Assembly: GCA_002427735.1 (NCBI GenBank)
Contig: DIYP01000006.1
Location: forward strand, 186,001-250,000
Direction of reading: 5' to 3'
Source: Flavobacteriales bacterium UBA6051
GTDB lineage: Bacteria; Bacteroidota; Bacteroidia; Flavobacteriales_D; Crocinitomicaceae
DNA: 64,000 bases
Part shown: positions 8,349 to 15,886 of the stretch, piece after piece
How positions within the stretch are numbered: position 1 is the first letter of the stretch
Layout of the letters: the number at the start of each line of letters is the position of its first letter
Made by a program: the position numbers and the translations under genes
Notes under the pieces: generated by a model
Database searches by the model: none
What the model was told of the DNA's origin: nothing
Seen by the model: only the letters and a program-made list of their open reading frames with translations

Positions 8349-8409
8349 TTTAAGTACTGGTTAATGCAAAAAGACAAAATAAAATTCATCTCACGCAATT
8401 CAACAAATA

Positions 8410-9231
8410 TTATGCACCAAATTGTTGTTTTTGCATAGCAAAAAATTCTTCGTCTGACATGTTAGAGCGGGCATCTAATAGTTGCAGCGCATCAGCACCA
8501 GCCCTATAACGTAATGTGTCTTGTTCATCTGTTGCAGCCGTGTATATCACTTCAGCAATTTGTTCGGGTTTACTCATATTTGAAGGGTCCATTGCCGCTT
8601 GCATAGCCTCAATAAAGCTTCCTACAAATTCATTGTACTCAGTTAATTCAGGGTTGTGCTGCATATCCATTGAACGACCGCCAAAGTCAGTAGCTACTCC
8701 TCCTGGCTCAACCAACTTCACTTTTACACCTATTTGAGCCATTTCCCATCTCAAGGATTCGGAAAAACCTTCAACAGCCCATTTGGTAGAATGATATAGA
8801 GGCATTAATGGAAATGTCATTCTGCCACCAACTGAAGATATATTAATGAACATACCTTCCTTGTTGTTTCTGAAATGTGGCAGTGTCTTTTGGGTAACAT
8901 CAAATAGTCCCTGTACATTCACTCCGAACTGACGAATGATACTTTCTCGTTTCGCAGATTCAAAAGTCCCCATCAATCCATATCCTGCATTGTTCAGGAC
9001 TACATCAATTTTTCCAAACCTTTCGATTCCTGCGTTAATGGCCTGCTCGATTGTGTTGAGTTCCAATACATCCAGTTTTGTAACTAGCACATTTTCAAAA
9101 TTCTTTAGTTCTTCTTCTTTTTCTGGACTGCGCATGGTAGCGATTACGTTCCAATTTTTCTCTTGGAATAATTTTGCAGTAGCCCTTCCGATTCCAGAGC
9201 TTGCCCCTGTTATTAAAATTGTTCTATTCAT
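8410..9231 (-). CDS. SDR-family NAD(P)-dependent oxidoreductase
   Basis: This 273-aa classical short-chain dehydrogenase has the nucleotide-binding TGASSGIG (residues 7-14), the NNAGYG segment, the catalytic Ser in NISSVGG and the YHSTK active site. It would reduce or oxidise a carbonyl or alcohol with NADP(H), since an Arg follows the second strand in the cofactor region (TMRSPEK). The substrate is unknown. It lies 14 bp downstream of hchA and upstream of an AraC gene, which suggests a shared transcript for dealing with reactive carbonyls (inferred). Confidence 0.88.
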   Translation of the reverse strand: MNRTILITGASSGIGRATAKLFQEKNWNVIATMRSPEKEEELKNFENVLVTKLDVLELNTIEQAINAGIERFGKIDVVLNNAGYGLMGTFESAKRESIIRQFGVNVQGLFDVTQKTLPHFRNNKEGMFINISSVGGRMTFPLMPLYHSTKWAVEGFSESLRWEMAQIGVKVKLVEPGGVATDFGGRSMDMQHNPELTEYNEFVGSFIEAMQAAMDPSNMSKPEQIAEVIYTAATDEQDTLRYRAGADALQLLDARSNMSDEEFFAMQKQQFGA

Positions 9232-9245
9232 TTTTCTTTATTTGA

Positions 9246-10115
9246 TTAATTCAACACCTCTTTGAAAAGTGTTTCAACTGTTATTTTGCCTAATTCGTCA
9301 CAAGCCTTCGGACTATCTCCAGTTAGAAGCTTTCTATCAATGTGAGTCGCTCCCGTTATTTTCTCATTAATAACCTTAATGCCTTGCTTTTCTAGAGCCT
9401 CACATTGCAGCCATGGTAATTGTCCAGGTAGGTATCCAATTGAAGGTGATTGCTTATCCATTTTGTCAGGAAATGCAACCATTTTATAACCATCATACGG
9501 ATGGGTAGTGTTATTATTCTTCGTAGTTGCGACCATAGCTGCAGGACCATGACAAACAGCTACAAGGTACTTGTCTGAATCCTTAATCCATCTAATTAAT
9601 GAGCCAACATTCTCATCTTCTGGAAGTCCGACCATTGAACCATGGCCACCGGGAAGAAAAAGAGCTATATAATTTGATTCATCATTAAGTTGATTGTTCT
9701 TGATAAGCTTATCAAGCGATAATGGCTTGTCAAATTTAGCTTTATGCTTAGCCATAAAACTTATTACAGCATTATCCTTCTTTGGTACAGACCAATCTTC
9801 AAGGATTGATGGTTTACCTGTTGGAGTTACAACATCAAAATCGAATCCTGCATTAACTAAATGCATCATAGGAACCGCAGTTTCTTGTACGTTATTTCCT
9901 GTAGAGAACAGTTTACCATTTGTCATTTTGAAATAGCGCTCCTCTGTACATAGGACTAAGACCTTTTTATCTCCACTGTATTTTTTTCCATCAAAGTCAG
10001 TTTTCTTAAATCCACTTAATTTGTCCACTCCAAGCATTCTGCCTAACGGTGAAGGGATATATCCCTTTCCCCTTACTTCTTTGGTTGGAGCCATTCCAAA
10101 TATTCTTTTAATCAT
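9246..10115 (-). CDS. hchA: HchA/Hsp31-like DJ-1 superfamily protein (glyoxalase III / deglycase type)
   Basis: This 289-aa protein matches Hsp31/HchA along its full length: LVLCTEERYFKMTNGKLFSTGN near residue 53, E106 in SILEDW, GGHG at 156-159, the nucleophile elbow VAVCHGPAAM with C188-H189, and the ending ATHIDRKLLTGDSPKACDELGK. Members remove methylglyoxal as glutathione-independent glyoxalases, have been reported to deglycate proteins, and can act as holdase chaperones. It is the first gene of the hchA-SDR-araC unit. An N-terminal extension of about 25 residues is slightly different from E. coli HchA. The 21-bp-phased repeat 53 bp upstream is the likely regulatory site. Confidence 0.88.
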   Translation of the reverse strand: MIKRIFGMAPTKEVRGKGYIPSPLGRMLGVDKLSGFKKTDFDGKKYSGDKKVLVLCTEERYFKMTNGKLFSTGNNVQETAVPMMHLVNAGFDFDVVTPTGKPSILEDWSVPKKDNAVISFMAKHKAKFDKPLSLDKLIKNNQLNDESNYIALFLPGGHGSMVGLPEDENVGSLIRWIKDSDKYLVAVCHGPAAMVATTKNNNTTHPYDGYKMVAFPDKMDKQSPSIGYLPGQLPWLQCEALEKQGIKVINEKITGATHIDRKLLTGDSPKACDELGKITVETLFKEVLN

Positions 10116-10167
10116 ATTAATTGCTTTTAATTACATCACAAATGTCAGCACTAATAAGTCAAGCTTT

Positions 10168-10199
10168 TAAATGATATTCAGGAAAAACTAAATGATATT
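10168..10199 (-). promoter_or_regulatory. 21-bp-phased direct repeat, candidate AraC operator of hchA unit
   Basis: TAAATGATATT occurs at 10168-10178 and again at 10189-10199, a period of exactly 21 bp. AraC-type regulators typically bind two direct half-sites two helical turns apart. It lies 53 bp upstream of hchA. Confidence 0.6.
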
Positions 10200-10374
10200 A
10201 CCGAACACGGAATTATATAATTGGAATTGATCATATTGAAAGGTAATCAGCTCCACAGATTAGGTACTATGAGCATCAATCTGATCCGAAAATTTACGAC
10301 CCGAGCTAGCAGCGAAGCTCGATTCCCGTTGCTTAAATATAAGCACTTCACCAGTTCGTTTAATAAGCAAATAG

Positions 10375-10382
10375 TAATTTTG
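10375..10382 (+). promoter_or_regulatory. TAnnTTTG box in front of the outer-membrane protein gene
   Basis: TAATTTTG matches the Bacteroidota -7 element. A start of transcription near 10389 would exclude ATG 10387 and favour ATG 10399 for the following gene. Confidence 0.4.
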
Positions 10383-10398
10383 TCATATGGATCGGTCG

Positions 10399-11070
10399 AT
10401 GATTAAAATGGTACTTGTTTTATGCTGTATCCACTTTTCTTTTCATTCATTTGGACAAAAGAGTAACCTGTTGTTCCGATATTTTAAAGAGAAAAGGACA
10501 GTTACTTATGGTTTAAATAACCGGCGGACAAGAATGCTTTCAGAACCTTCAAGTATCTATTCGGGATATGTTGGGATTAAGTTTGGAAATCAACTTAAAC
10601 ATGTTGTAACGCTCAACTCAACTGTTTTGTGGGTTGGAGATTATAAAGAAACACCTTACTCAGACCCTCTGGAAGTTCAATTGAATTACATTGGTTTTGC
10701 AGAGGAATTCAGGTTTTGGAAGCATGATCAATGGTCTTTGAATTTATATCTTCATCTCGGAGTGGGAAAGGGGCGATTTAGATCGATGACTCCGGTTGAG
10801 TCGAGATGGTTATATCCGCTTGAAGCAGGAGTTCATGGTGCATACTCTTTGAATAAATGTCTGGAACTAAGAGGAGGAGTAGGTTATCGGTATGTTTTTA
10901 ATTCGGGAGAGCTCCCTTTGCACGGCCCGTATTATAAATTGGGAGTTGGACTGGATATTAAAGAGTTCAAAAGCTGGTCAAAGGAGTTCTGTGCTTTTCT
11001 CTCCGACTTCAAAAGAAAGGTCACTAAGACAAATCGGAAGCATTCTCCATGTGTGGAGTACCTTTTTTAG
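10399..11070 (+). CDS. Predicted small outer-membrane beta-barrel protein, function unknown
   Basis: This protein of about 223 aa has a signal peptide (MIKMVLVLCCIHFSFHSFGQ). Alternating hydrophobic and polar strands rich in Gly and aromatics follow (for example SGYVGIKFGNQL, LNLYLHLGVGKGRF, CLELRGGVGYRYVF), as in small outer-membrane beta-barrels. No family is recognisable. I prefer ATG 10399 over ATG 10387 because it begins a standard signal peptide and the -7 box is only 5 bp before 10387. It stands alone between the hchA unit and a converging GNAT gene. The C-terminal 40 residues are Lys/Phe-rich and do not end in a classic barrel Phe. Confidence 0.6.
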   Translation: MIKMVLVLCCIHFSFHSFGQKSNLLFRYFKEKRTVTYGLNNRRTRMLSEPSSIYSGYVGIKFGNQLKHVVTLNSTVLWVGDYKETPYSDPLEVQLNYIGFAEEFRFWKHDQWSLNLYLHLGVGKGRFRSMTPVESRWLYPLEAGVHGAYSLNKCLELRGGVGYRYVFNSGELPLHGPYYKLGVGLDIKEFKSWSKEFCAFLSDFKRKVTKTNRKHSPCVEYLF

Positions 11071-11130
11071 ACATACGAAGCTATAAATTAATAGGATCCG
11101 ATATTTAGCTCCACCATACAGCATTGTGGT

Positions 11131-11160
11131 AGTATAAAAGCCCCGGCTGTCGCCGAGGCT
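11131..11160 (-). terminator. Terminator of the GNAT gene (leftward)
   Basis: GCCCCGGC (11140-11147) pairs with GCCGAGGC (11152-11159) with one mismatch. Read leftward, the stem is followed by TTTTAT. Confidence 0.7.
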
Positions 11161-11182
11161 TGTCTGTTTGAAAACTAAATAT

Positions 11183-11722
11183 TTACCATAGACTTTCGTC
11201 ATTTAGCTCAGGAATACAATGTGAGGGGCCTTCTATTTTTAAACGAGTGATTCCATCTAAAGAATGCGCCAACCATCCTTCTGGATAGGTTAACTTAAGT
11301 GGCGCAGCTATAGATTCTTCTTTGACGAGTTCATATCCTATTTTAGAGTAGAAGTTGATGTCTCCATAAGTTGTGGTAATGTTCACCCCCTCTTCCCTTA
11401 ACTTGTTGTGAGCGAATTTAATTAGCGCTTGTCCAATACCTTTTCCCTGGAAGGAAGTTTTAACGGCCATGGGAGAGAGGATAAAGACTTTTTTATCGCT
11501 TTCCGAATAATGCAATAGTGAGAAGAAAACGCATCCCACAATTTGATCGGATTCAAGCGCAACAAAACTTTTTAAGTCTTCTCTTGGATAGTTTTTGAGG
11601 TAATTTTTCACCAGCCCACTTACCGACTTCGCTTCTTCATTACCTTCAGAGTCATTAAAGGTGTTGTAAAACAATGACTGGACTTCTTGAGCCATTGTCA
11701 TTTCCAATCTGATATATTTCAT
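11183..11722 (-). CDS. GNAT-family N-acetyltransferase
   Basis: This protein of about 179 aa would transfer an acetyl group from acetyl-CoA. The GNAT core is clear: a strand ending MAVKTSFQGKGIGQALI, with the acetyl-CoA loop Q-G-K-G-I-G near residue 95, and the final beta-alpha FYSKIGYELV. I start it at ATG 11722 (MKYIRLEMTMAQ), because the longer version from 11758 adds 12 residues of non-family character. The substrate is unknown. A strong leftward terminator follows. Upstream lies the longest gene-free stretch of the window. Confidence 0.8.
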   Translation of the reverse strand: MKYIRLEMTMAQEVQSLFYNTFNDSEGNEEAKSVSGLVKNYLKNYPREDLKSFVALESDQIVGCVFFSLLHYSESDKKVFILSPMAVKTSFQGKGIGQALIKFAHNKLREEGVNITTTYGDINFYSKIGYELVKEESIAAPLKLTYPEGWLAHSLDGITRLKIEGPSHCIPELNDESLW

Positions 11723-12069
11723 TTCTATTTCTTTTGATTCCGGACAACTCCGGTACATGTATAATTATTTAGCACTATGATTTTTACTCCCTTGAAAAAG
11801 GAAGTACGTAAGTTGTGTAGACTTAAAGAAAAAGTCTACCACACTTAGGACTCAGAAATAGAAAATAACTTCATAAAAGCATAGTAAAGTTAGCAATCAA
11901 TCATTTGAGTGCAAAGAAGATGTTTAATTCGTGATGACGAATTATTCTAGTTACTGATAAAATGCGAAACGAGATGACGACACTAAACTTTATAGTTTAC
12001 ATTGTTTTATTACTCAGTAAATGGATTATTCACATTGATTTAATCCGTTCCTATTAATTTTGAAGTATC
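11723..12069. other. Gene-free stretch of about 350 bp with a hairpin
   Basis: No convincing open reading frame is present in either strand. It contains a hairpin at 11817-11839 (GTAGACTT, 7-base loop, AAGTCTAC) with weaker pairing beyond. The hairpin has no T-run, so it is not a standard terminator. It also holds the divergent promoters of the GNAT gene and the Crp/Fnr gene, including a TAATTTTG box at 12055-12062. Confidence 0.5.
12055..12062 (+). promoter_or_regulatory. TAnnTTTG box of the Crp/Fnr gene
   Basis: TAATTTTG fits the -7 consensus. ATTG at 12034-12037 is a possible -33 element, 17 bp away. The box ends only 7 bp before ATG 12070, so the message would have almost no leader. Confidence 0.35.
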
Positions 12070-12633
12070 ATGAAGGACTACTTACGATCATTAGAAATTC
12101 TTTCCGAGAAAGATTTGTCATTGTTGGAAGGTAAAACTTACGAACGAAGAATTCCCAAGGATGGGTTTTTTATAAGAGAAGGAAAGGTTTCGCAAGAGGT
12201 GGCGTTCATTAAATCTGGAGAGTTTCGTTCATATTACTATTCTTCGAGTGGAGAAGAAGTTACCCATTGCATCTTGTTGCCCAATTCCTTTATGACAGCA
12301 TATTCTTCGTTCATTACGAATGAAGAATCACAAGAGAGTATTCAAGCATTATCCGATGCTGAATTGGTCTGTATTTCAAAAGAAAGCGTTCTTGAATTGG
12401 AAGAACAAAGCGTGAGCTGGCTAAAACTGTCTAAGCTTATTGCGCAACAAGAGTACATTAACCTTGAGAAGCGGCTATTCTTGTTACAAAAAGAAACTGC
12501 GGAAACAAGGTACGCGCACTTAATTGCGACGCAGCCTGAACTGCTGCAGTTAGTAAGTCTTGAGCAGCTTTCTTCCTATTTGGGCATTACGCCGAGGCAT
12601 CTTAGCCGAATCAGAGGAGCAATGACTATTTAG
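12070..12633 (+). CDS. Crp/Fnr-family transcriptional regulator
   Basis: This 187-aa protein has a cyclic-nucleotide-binding-type beta barrel (about residues 20-115, including FIREGKVSQEVAFIKSGEFR). A long dimer helix follows, then a winged-helix ending LEQLSSYLGITPRHLSRIRG. The barrel lacks the Arg-Ser phosphate-binding signature of cAMP receptors and has no Cys cluster as in Fnr, so the ligand is open. The adjacent flavodoxin-fold oxidoreductase, 57 bp downstream in the same direction, is the most likely target or operon partner. Confidence 0.85.
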   Translation: MKDYLRSLEILSEKDLSLLEGKTYERRIPKDGFFIREGKVSQEVAFIKSGEFRSYYYSSSGEEVTHCILLPNSFMTAYSSFITNEESQESIQALSDAELVCISKESVLELEEQSVSWLKLSKLIAQQEYINLEKRLFLLQKETAETRYAHLIATQPELLQLVSLEQLSSYLGITPRHLSRIRGAMTI

Positions 12634-12690
12634 ACAAATGTCCTTTTTTCTCAATTCTATAGTTGAGTTCTTTGAAGAAAGAATGGAAGT

Positions 12691-13272
12691 ATGGACAAGA
12701 AAATATTAGTCATCAATGGTCATCCAGACGTCGAAAGTTTTAACCAAGCATTATCTCAGAGTTATATTGATGGGGTAAAACAATCTGGGAGTAGTGTTCA
12801 TTCAATTAATATTCGAGAGCTTGATTTTAATCCAAATTTAAAGTTCGGCTATAGGAAGCGAACTGAATTAGAGCCGGATTTATTGAATGCTATTGAGCAA
12901 ATAAAGGAAGCCGACCATTTAGTTTGGGTTTTCCCTATGTGGTGGTATGGTTATCCAGCAATAATGAAAGGATTTATTGATCGCGTATTTCTTCCTGGAA
13001 TTACGTTCGAATTTGTTGAGGGAAAACCAATTCCCAAAGGACTCCTTAAGGGGAAAACAGGAAGGATTATCATGACAGCGGATACACCAAGGTGGTATGA
13101 CAGACTTTTTATGGAAAGCCCTGCCATAAATCAATTCAAAAAAGGGACTTTACGTTTTTGTGGAATTAAACCAGTTAAAGTGACTTACATTGCTACAATA
13201 AAAAATTCAACCGACACATTCCGTAAGAAACAATTGAACAGAGTATTTGAAATGGGAAAAAGCAATAGCTAG
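12691..13272 (+). CDS. NAD(P)H-dependent flavodoxin-fold oxidoreductase (quinone reductase type)
   Basis: This 193-aa protein belongs to the NQO1/KefF/MdaB family, which uses FAD or FMN to reduce quinones by two electrons. Visible are the FMN loop NGHPDVESFNQALS (residues 9-22) and the active-site segment FPMWWYGYPAIMKGFIDRV (about 80-98), followed by the PKGLLKGKTGRII strand. It follows the Crp/Fnr gene by 57 bp. A dyad CTCAA-N8-TTGAG at 12650-12667 in that gap could be a weak operator. A role in quinone or electrophile detoxification is inferred from the family. Confidence 0.88.
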   Translation: MDKKILVINGHPDVESFNQALSQSYIDGVKQSGSSVHSINIRELDFNPNLKFGYRKRTELEPDLLNAIEQIKEADHLVWVFPMWWYGYPAIMKGFIDRVFLPGITFEFVEGKPIPKGLLKGKTGRIIMTADTPRWYDRLFMESPAINQFKKGTLRFCGIKPVKVTYIATIKNSTDTFRKKQLNRVFEMGKSNS

Positions 13273-13321
13273 GTGTTTTAAAGAAGTTAGTTCGCTATTT
13301 TTCTTTGGGTAACTTTGGAAC

Positions 13322-13786
13322 ATGAAGTTTAGAAAAGCTACCATCGAAGATGTTCCGTTCATAGTGGAAATGATTGCTGATGATAAGTTAGGAATGAAAC
13401 GGGAAGATTATCGCGAACCTCTCCCCGAAAGTTACCTTGACGCATTTAGAAATATTCATGCTGATACTAACCAAGAGTTAATCGTTGTTGAGGCAAATGA
13501 CGGAAAGATAATCGGTACTCTACAACTAAGTTTCATCCAATACCTGACGTATCAAGGAGGGATCAGAGCACAAATTGAAGCTGTTAGAATTCATAAGGAC
13601 TTCCGCGGCAAAGGCCTGGGCACAAAGATGTTCGAGTGGGCAATCAACCGAGCACAAGAGCGAAAAGCCCATGTCTTACAATTAACGACAGATAAACAAA
13701 GACCTGAAGCGATCAAATTTTATGAAGAGCTCGGTTTTGTTGCTTCACATGAAGGAATGAAGATGCACTTCAAGGTTTCAAGTTGA
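13322..13786 (+). CDS. GNAT-family N-acetyltransferase
   Basis: This 154-aa acetyltransferase has the acetyl-CoA binding motif RIHKDFRGKGLGTKMFEWA (about residues 91-109) and the end segment RPEAIKFYEELGFVASHEGMK. It is similar in form to small PaiA/RimI-like enzymes. The substrate is unknown. A TAACTTTG box at 13310-13317, directly before ATG 13322, suggests its own promoter with an extremely short leader. It converges with the AraC gene at 13821. Confidence 0.85.
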   Translation: MKFRKATIEDVPFIVEMIADDKLGMKREDYREPLPESYLDAFRNIHADTNQELIVVEANDGKIIGTLQLSFIQYLTYQGGIRAQIEAVRIHKDFRGKGLGTKMFEWAINRAQERKAHVLQLTTDKQRPEAIKFYEELGFVASHEGMKMHFKVSS

Positions 13787-13820
13787 TCCGGTCTGAAATA
13801 TTCGGAATACAGTTCAACAA

Positions 13821-14732
13821 TCAATTCATCGCATGACTTTCAATAAACTCTTTCGGTGTTATTCCAACTTTCTTTTTGAACAATCTTGAAAAGTACTGCG
13901 GATACTCAAATCCAAGCTGATAGGCGGTTTCCGAGATAGAAGCATTTGGTGCAAGCAGTAAATCTTTCGCTTCATTGATCAGGAACAATTGAATGTGCTC
14001 CGTTGTAGTTTTGCCAGTTTCTTTTTTAAGTGTATCACTTAAGTAACGTTGAGTCACTGATAGTTTATGCGCTATTTCTTCAATACTGGGAACACCGTTC
14101 TCCTGGAGTTGTCCAGATTGGTAATATTCTTCCAACCGCTGATTAAATTGTTCCAACAAGTCAATTGACATTTCCTGCCGATTGATAAATTGTCGTTCAT
14201 AAAATCGATTGGCATACTTCAATAATGTACTGAGTTGAGAGATGATAATGTCTTTGCTAAATGCATCTTGATTGTTGTGGTATTCAATAACGATATTCTC
14301 AACAATTGACTCCATTTGCTTTTCCTCACTAGGAGAAAGATGTAACGCTTCATTTGCTGAGTAAGAGAAGAATCCGTGTTTTTTGATTTGTTGCGCCAGT
14401 TCAGTACCCTTTACAAAGTCCTCGTGAAAGTTGATTGAAAATCCCTTCTGCTCGAATACGGCGCTCTTGTCCCATTGCAAAACCTGTCTTGGAGACATGA
14501 AGAACATCGCTCCATTTTCAAAATCATATTTTGTTCGTCCGTAGTTTAATTCGCCGCTCACTACTTTCTTTAGACTGATTGTATAACAATCATTTGTAAT
14601 AGGAGAGGAGCTTTCCTTAGGGCAAGGAAGAAAATCATCTCCCGCCGCAGACATTATGCTGAGCATCGGATGCTCCGGTTGGGGCAATTCCAAGTATTCA
14701 AAATATGATGATAATGTACTAAAGTGCTTCAT
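13821..14732 (-). CDS. AraC-family regulator (paralog 2)
   Basis: This 303-aa protein has the same layout as the regulators at 7437, 17006 and 27783: an N terminus with PQPEHPMLS, a cupin-like core YGRTKYDFENGAMFFMSPRQ, and two helix-turn-helix units at the C terminus (SVTQRYLSDTLKKETGK and SISETAYQLGFEYPQYFSR). It lies 24 bp downstream of an SDR gene and so is its operon partner. The candidate operator is the TATACT repeat 66 bp upstream of the SDR gene. Conservation of SANEALHLSPSEE between paralogs suggests recent duplication. Confidence 0.85.
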   Translation of the reverse strand: MKHFSTLSSYFEYLELPQPEHPMLSIMSAAGDDFLPCPKESSSPITNDCYTISLKKVVSGELNYGRTKYDFENGAMFFMSPRQVLQWDKSAVFEQKGFSINFHEDFVKGTELAQQIKKHGFFSYSANEALHLSPSEEKQMESIVENIVIEYHNNQDAFSKDIIISQLSTLLKYANRFYERQFINRQEMSIDLLEQFNQRLEEYYQSGQLQENGVPSIEEIAHKLSVTQRYLSDTLKKETGKTTTEHIQLFLINEAKDLLLAPNASISETAYQLGFEYPQYFSRLFKKKVGITPKEFIESHAMN

Positions 14733-14756
14733 TTCTTCTACTCAAATTTAATGGAT

Positions 14757-15707
14757 TCAAAAATTCCACGTACGACCCGTTTCTTTTTCCGATAAATCCC
14801 ACAGTTGCTCCATCACAGCTTTGTCTGTTGCGTGCGATTCTAATTTGCATTCACCCACAGGTCCTGTCCAGTAGTTTCTGCCCGTTGGCCCGTATAAAGC
14901 TCGCTCTTTCAAATCATCTTCAGTTGCACACATAACTTCTGGGTAAGAACCTTTCTCGGCAGATTGAACCATTGGCGATAATTTCATGAGTTGCCATATG
15001 AATCGCATCATCAATCCACCATTTGTTTTAATCAATGAAGTTCTCGATGCTCCCGGATGACATACATAGGTTTTGACATTGGTTTTACCCGCTTTTTTCA
15101 ATCTGTCTTGTAGTTCATATGCTGTCATCATTTGGGCTAGCTTGCTTTGAGAGTAAACTTTGTTTGGATGATAATTTTTGTCCCAATTCATATCATCGAA
15201 CTGGATTGTTTTTATCCCCATATCATATCCCATACTGGCAACCACTACAATGCGTCCATTTGATTCATCAATTCGCGGGTACAAAAGCATTTGTAAAAGA
15301 AAATTGCCGTAATGGTTTACACCGAGTTGACTTTCAAATCCGTCTTTCGTAAAAGTTTGATTCGGTACTTGAGCAATTGCAGCGTTCAACATTAATGCAT
15401 CAATCCGAGGAACAACCTGAAGCACTTCTTCTGCCGCTTTTTTAACAGAAGCCTGCTCCGCCAAATCCATTTGAATAGTAGACACATCTATATGATCACC
15501 TAGTTCTTGTTTGAGTGTTGCAATCGTCTCCTGAGATTTCTTTACGTTTCGATTAAGCATCACGACTTTTGCTCCTTTTGATAAAAGGATTTTTGCCGCT
15601 TCGAATCCTGTCCCGCTCGTGGTGCCTGTTATGACAAAGGTCTTACTATTTAAGTCTTTTATTCTGTCGGGAGTCCACCCTTGTTTTCCAAATTGATTAG
15701 TACTCAT
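14757..15707 (-). CDS. SDR-family oxidoreductase (protochlorophyllide-reductase/WWOX-like)
   Basis: This 316-aa protein belongs to the long SDR subgroup related to plant protochlorophyllide reductase and retinol dehydrogenases. It has TGTTSGTG at the cofactor site (a variant of TGxxxGIG), LNAAIAQ in place of NNAG, and VASMGYD with the YSQSK active site near residue 184. The C-terminal part (MCATEDDLKERALYGPTGRNYWTG) is typical of this subgroup. The substrate is unknown. It forms a unit with the AraC gene downstream and has a 21-bp-phased repeat in its upstream region. Confidence 0.87.
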   Translation of the reverse strand: MSTNQFGKQGWTPDRIKDLNSKTFVITGTTSGTGFEAAKILLSKGAKVVMLNRNVKKSQETIATLKQELGDHIDVSTIQMDLAEQASVKKAAEEVLQVVPRIDALMLNAAIAQVPNQTFTKDGFESQLGVNHYGNFLLQMLLYPRIDESNGRIVVVASMGYDMGIKTIQFDDMNWDKNYHPNKVYSQSKLAQMMTAYELQDRLKKAGKTNVKTYVCHPGASRTSLIKTNGGLMMRFIWQLMKLSPMVQSAEKGSYPEVMCATEDDLKERALYGPTGRNYWTGPVGECKLESHATDKAVMEQLWDLSEKETGRTWNF

Positions 15708-15772
15708 ATCTTTTTGTTTTTTTAGTTAATTAATAACAATACAAAGGTGGGTATGAAGTGGCTCTTAACTCT

Positions 15773-15799
15773 TATACTGATTTTCGAATGATGTATACT
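15773..15799 (-). promoter_or_regulatory. 21-bp-phased TATACT repeat, candidate AraC operator
   Basis: TATACT at 15773-15778 recurs at 15794-15799, exactly 21 bp apart, and some further bases of the units agree. It sits 66 bp upstream of the SDR-araC unit. Confidence 0.45.
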
Positions 15800-15837
15800 T
15801 TTTGGTAATGAAACAAATTAGTATACGTAGGTATATA

Positions 15838-15877
15838 AAAAAAGCCCTGTGCAATAGTGACACAGGGCTTTTTGTTT
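15838..15877 (-). terminator. Terminator after the SDR gene at 15887
   Basis: The stem AAAAGCCCTGTG / CACAGGGCTTTT encloses a CAATAGTGA loop. An A-run on the left gives the leftward T-run. Confidence 0.85.
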
Positions 15878-15886
15878 AAACGACAT

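Noticed and set aside
10221..10406. 61-codon open frame upstream of the beta-barrel protein gene
   Set aside because: It overlaps the next gene, has no ribosome-binding site or family resemblance, and contains the promoter box and a small hairpin (10302-10321). Chance is more likely.
12650..12667. CTCAA-N8-TTGAG dyad between the Crp/Fnr and oxidoreductase genes
   Set aside because: The arms are only 5 bp and the spacing differs from usual Crp/Fnr sites (TTGAT-N4-ATCAA); mentioned with the gene but not listed as an operator.
15838..15877. Possible third copy of the tRNA-Leu-proximal repeat
   Set aside because: Only the terminator stem GCCCTGT is similar; the 27-base core and the TTCGACA motifs are missing. 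It is an ordinary terminator.
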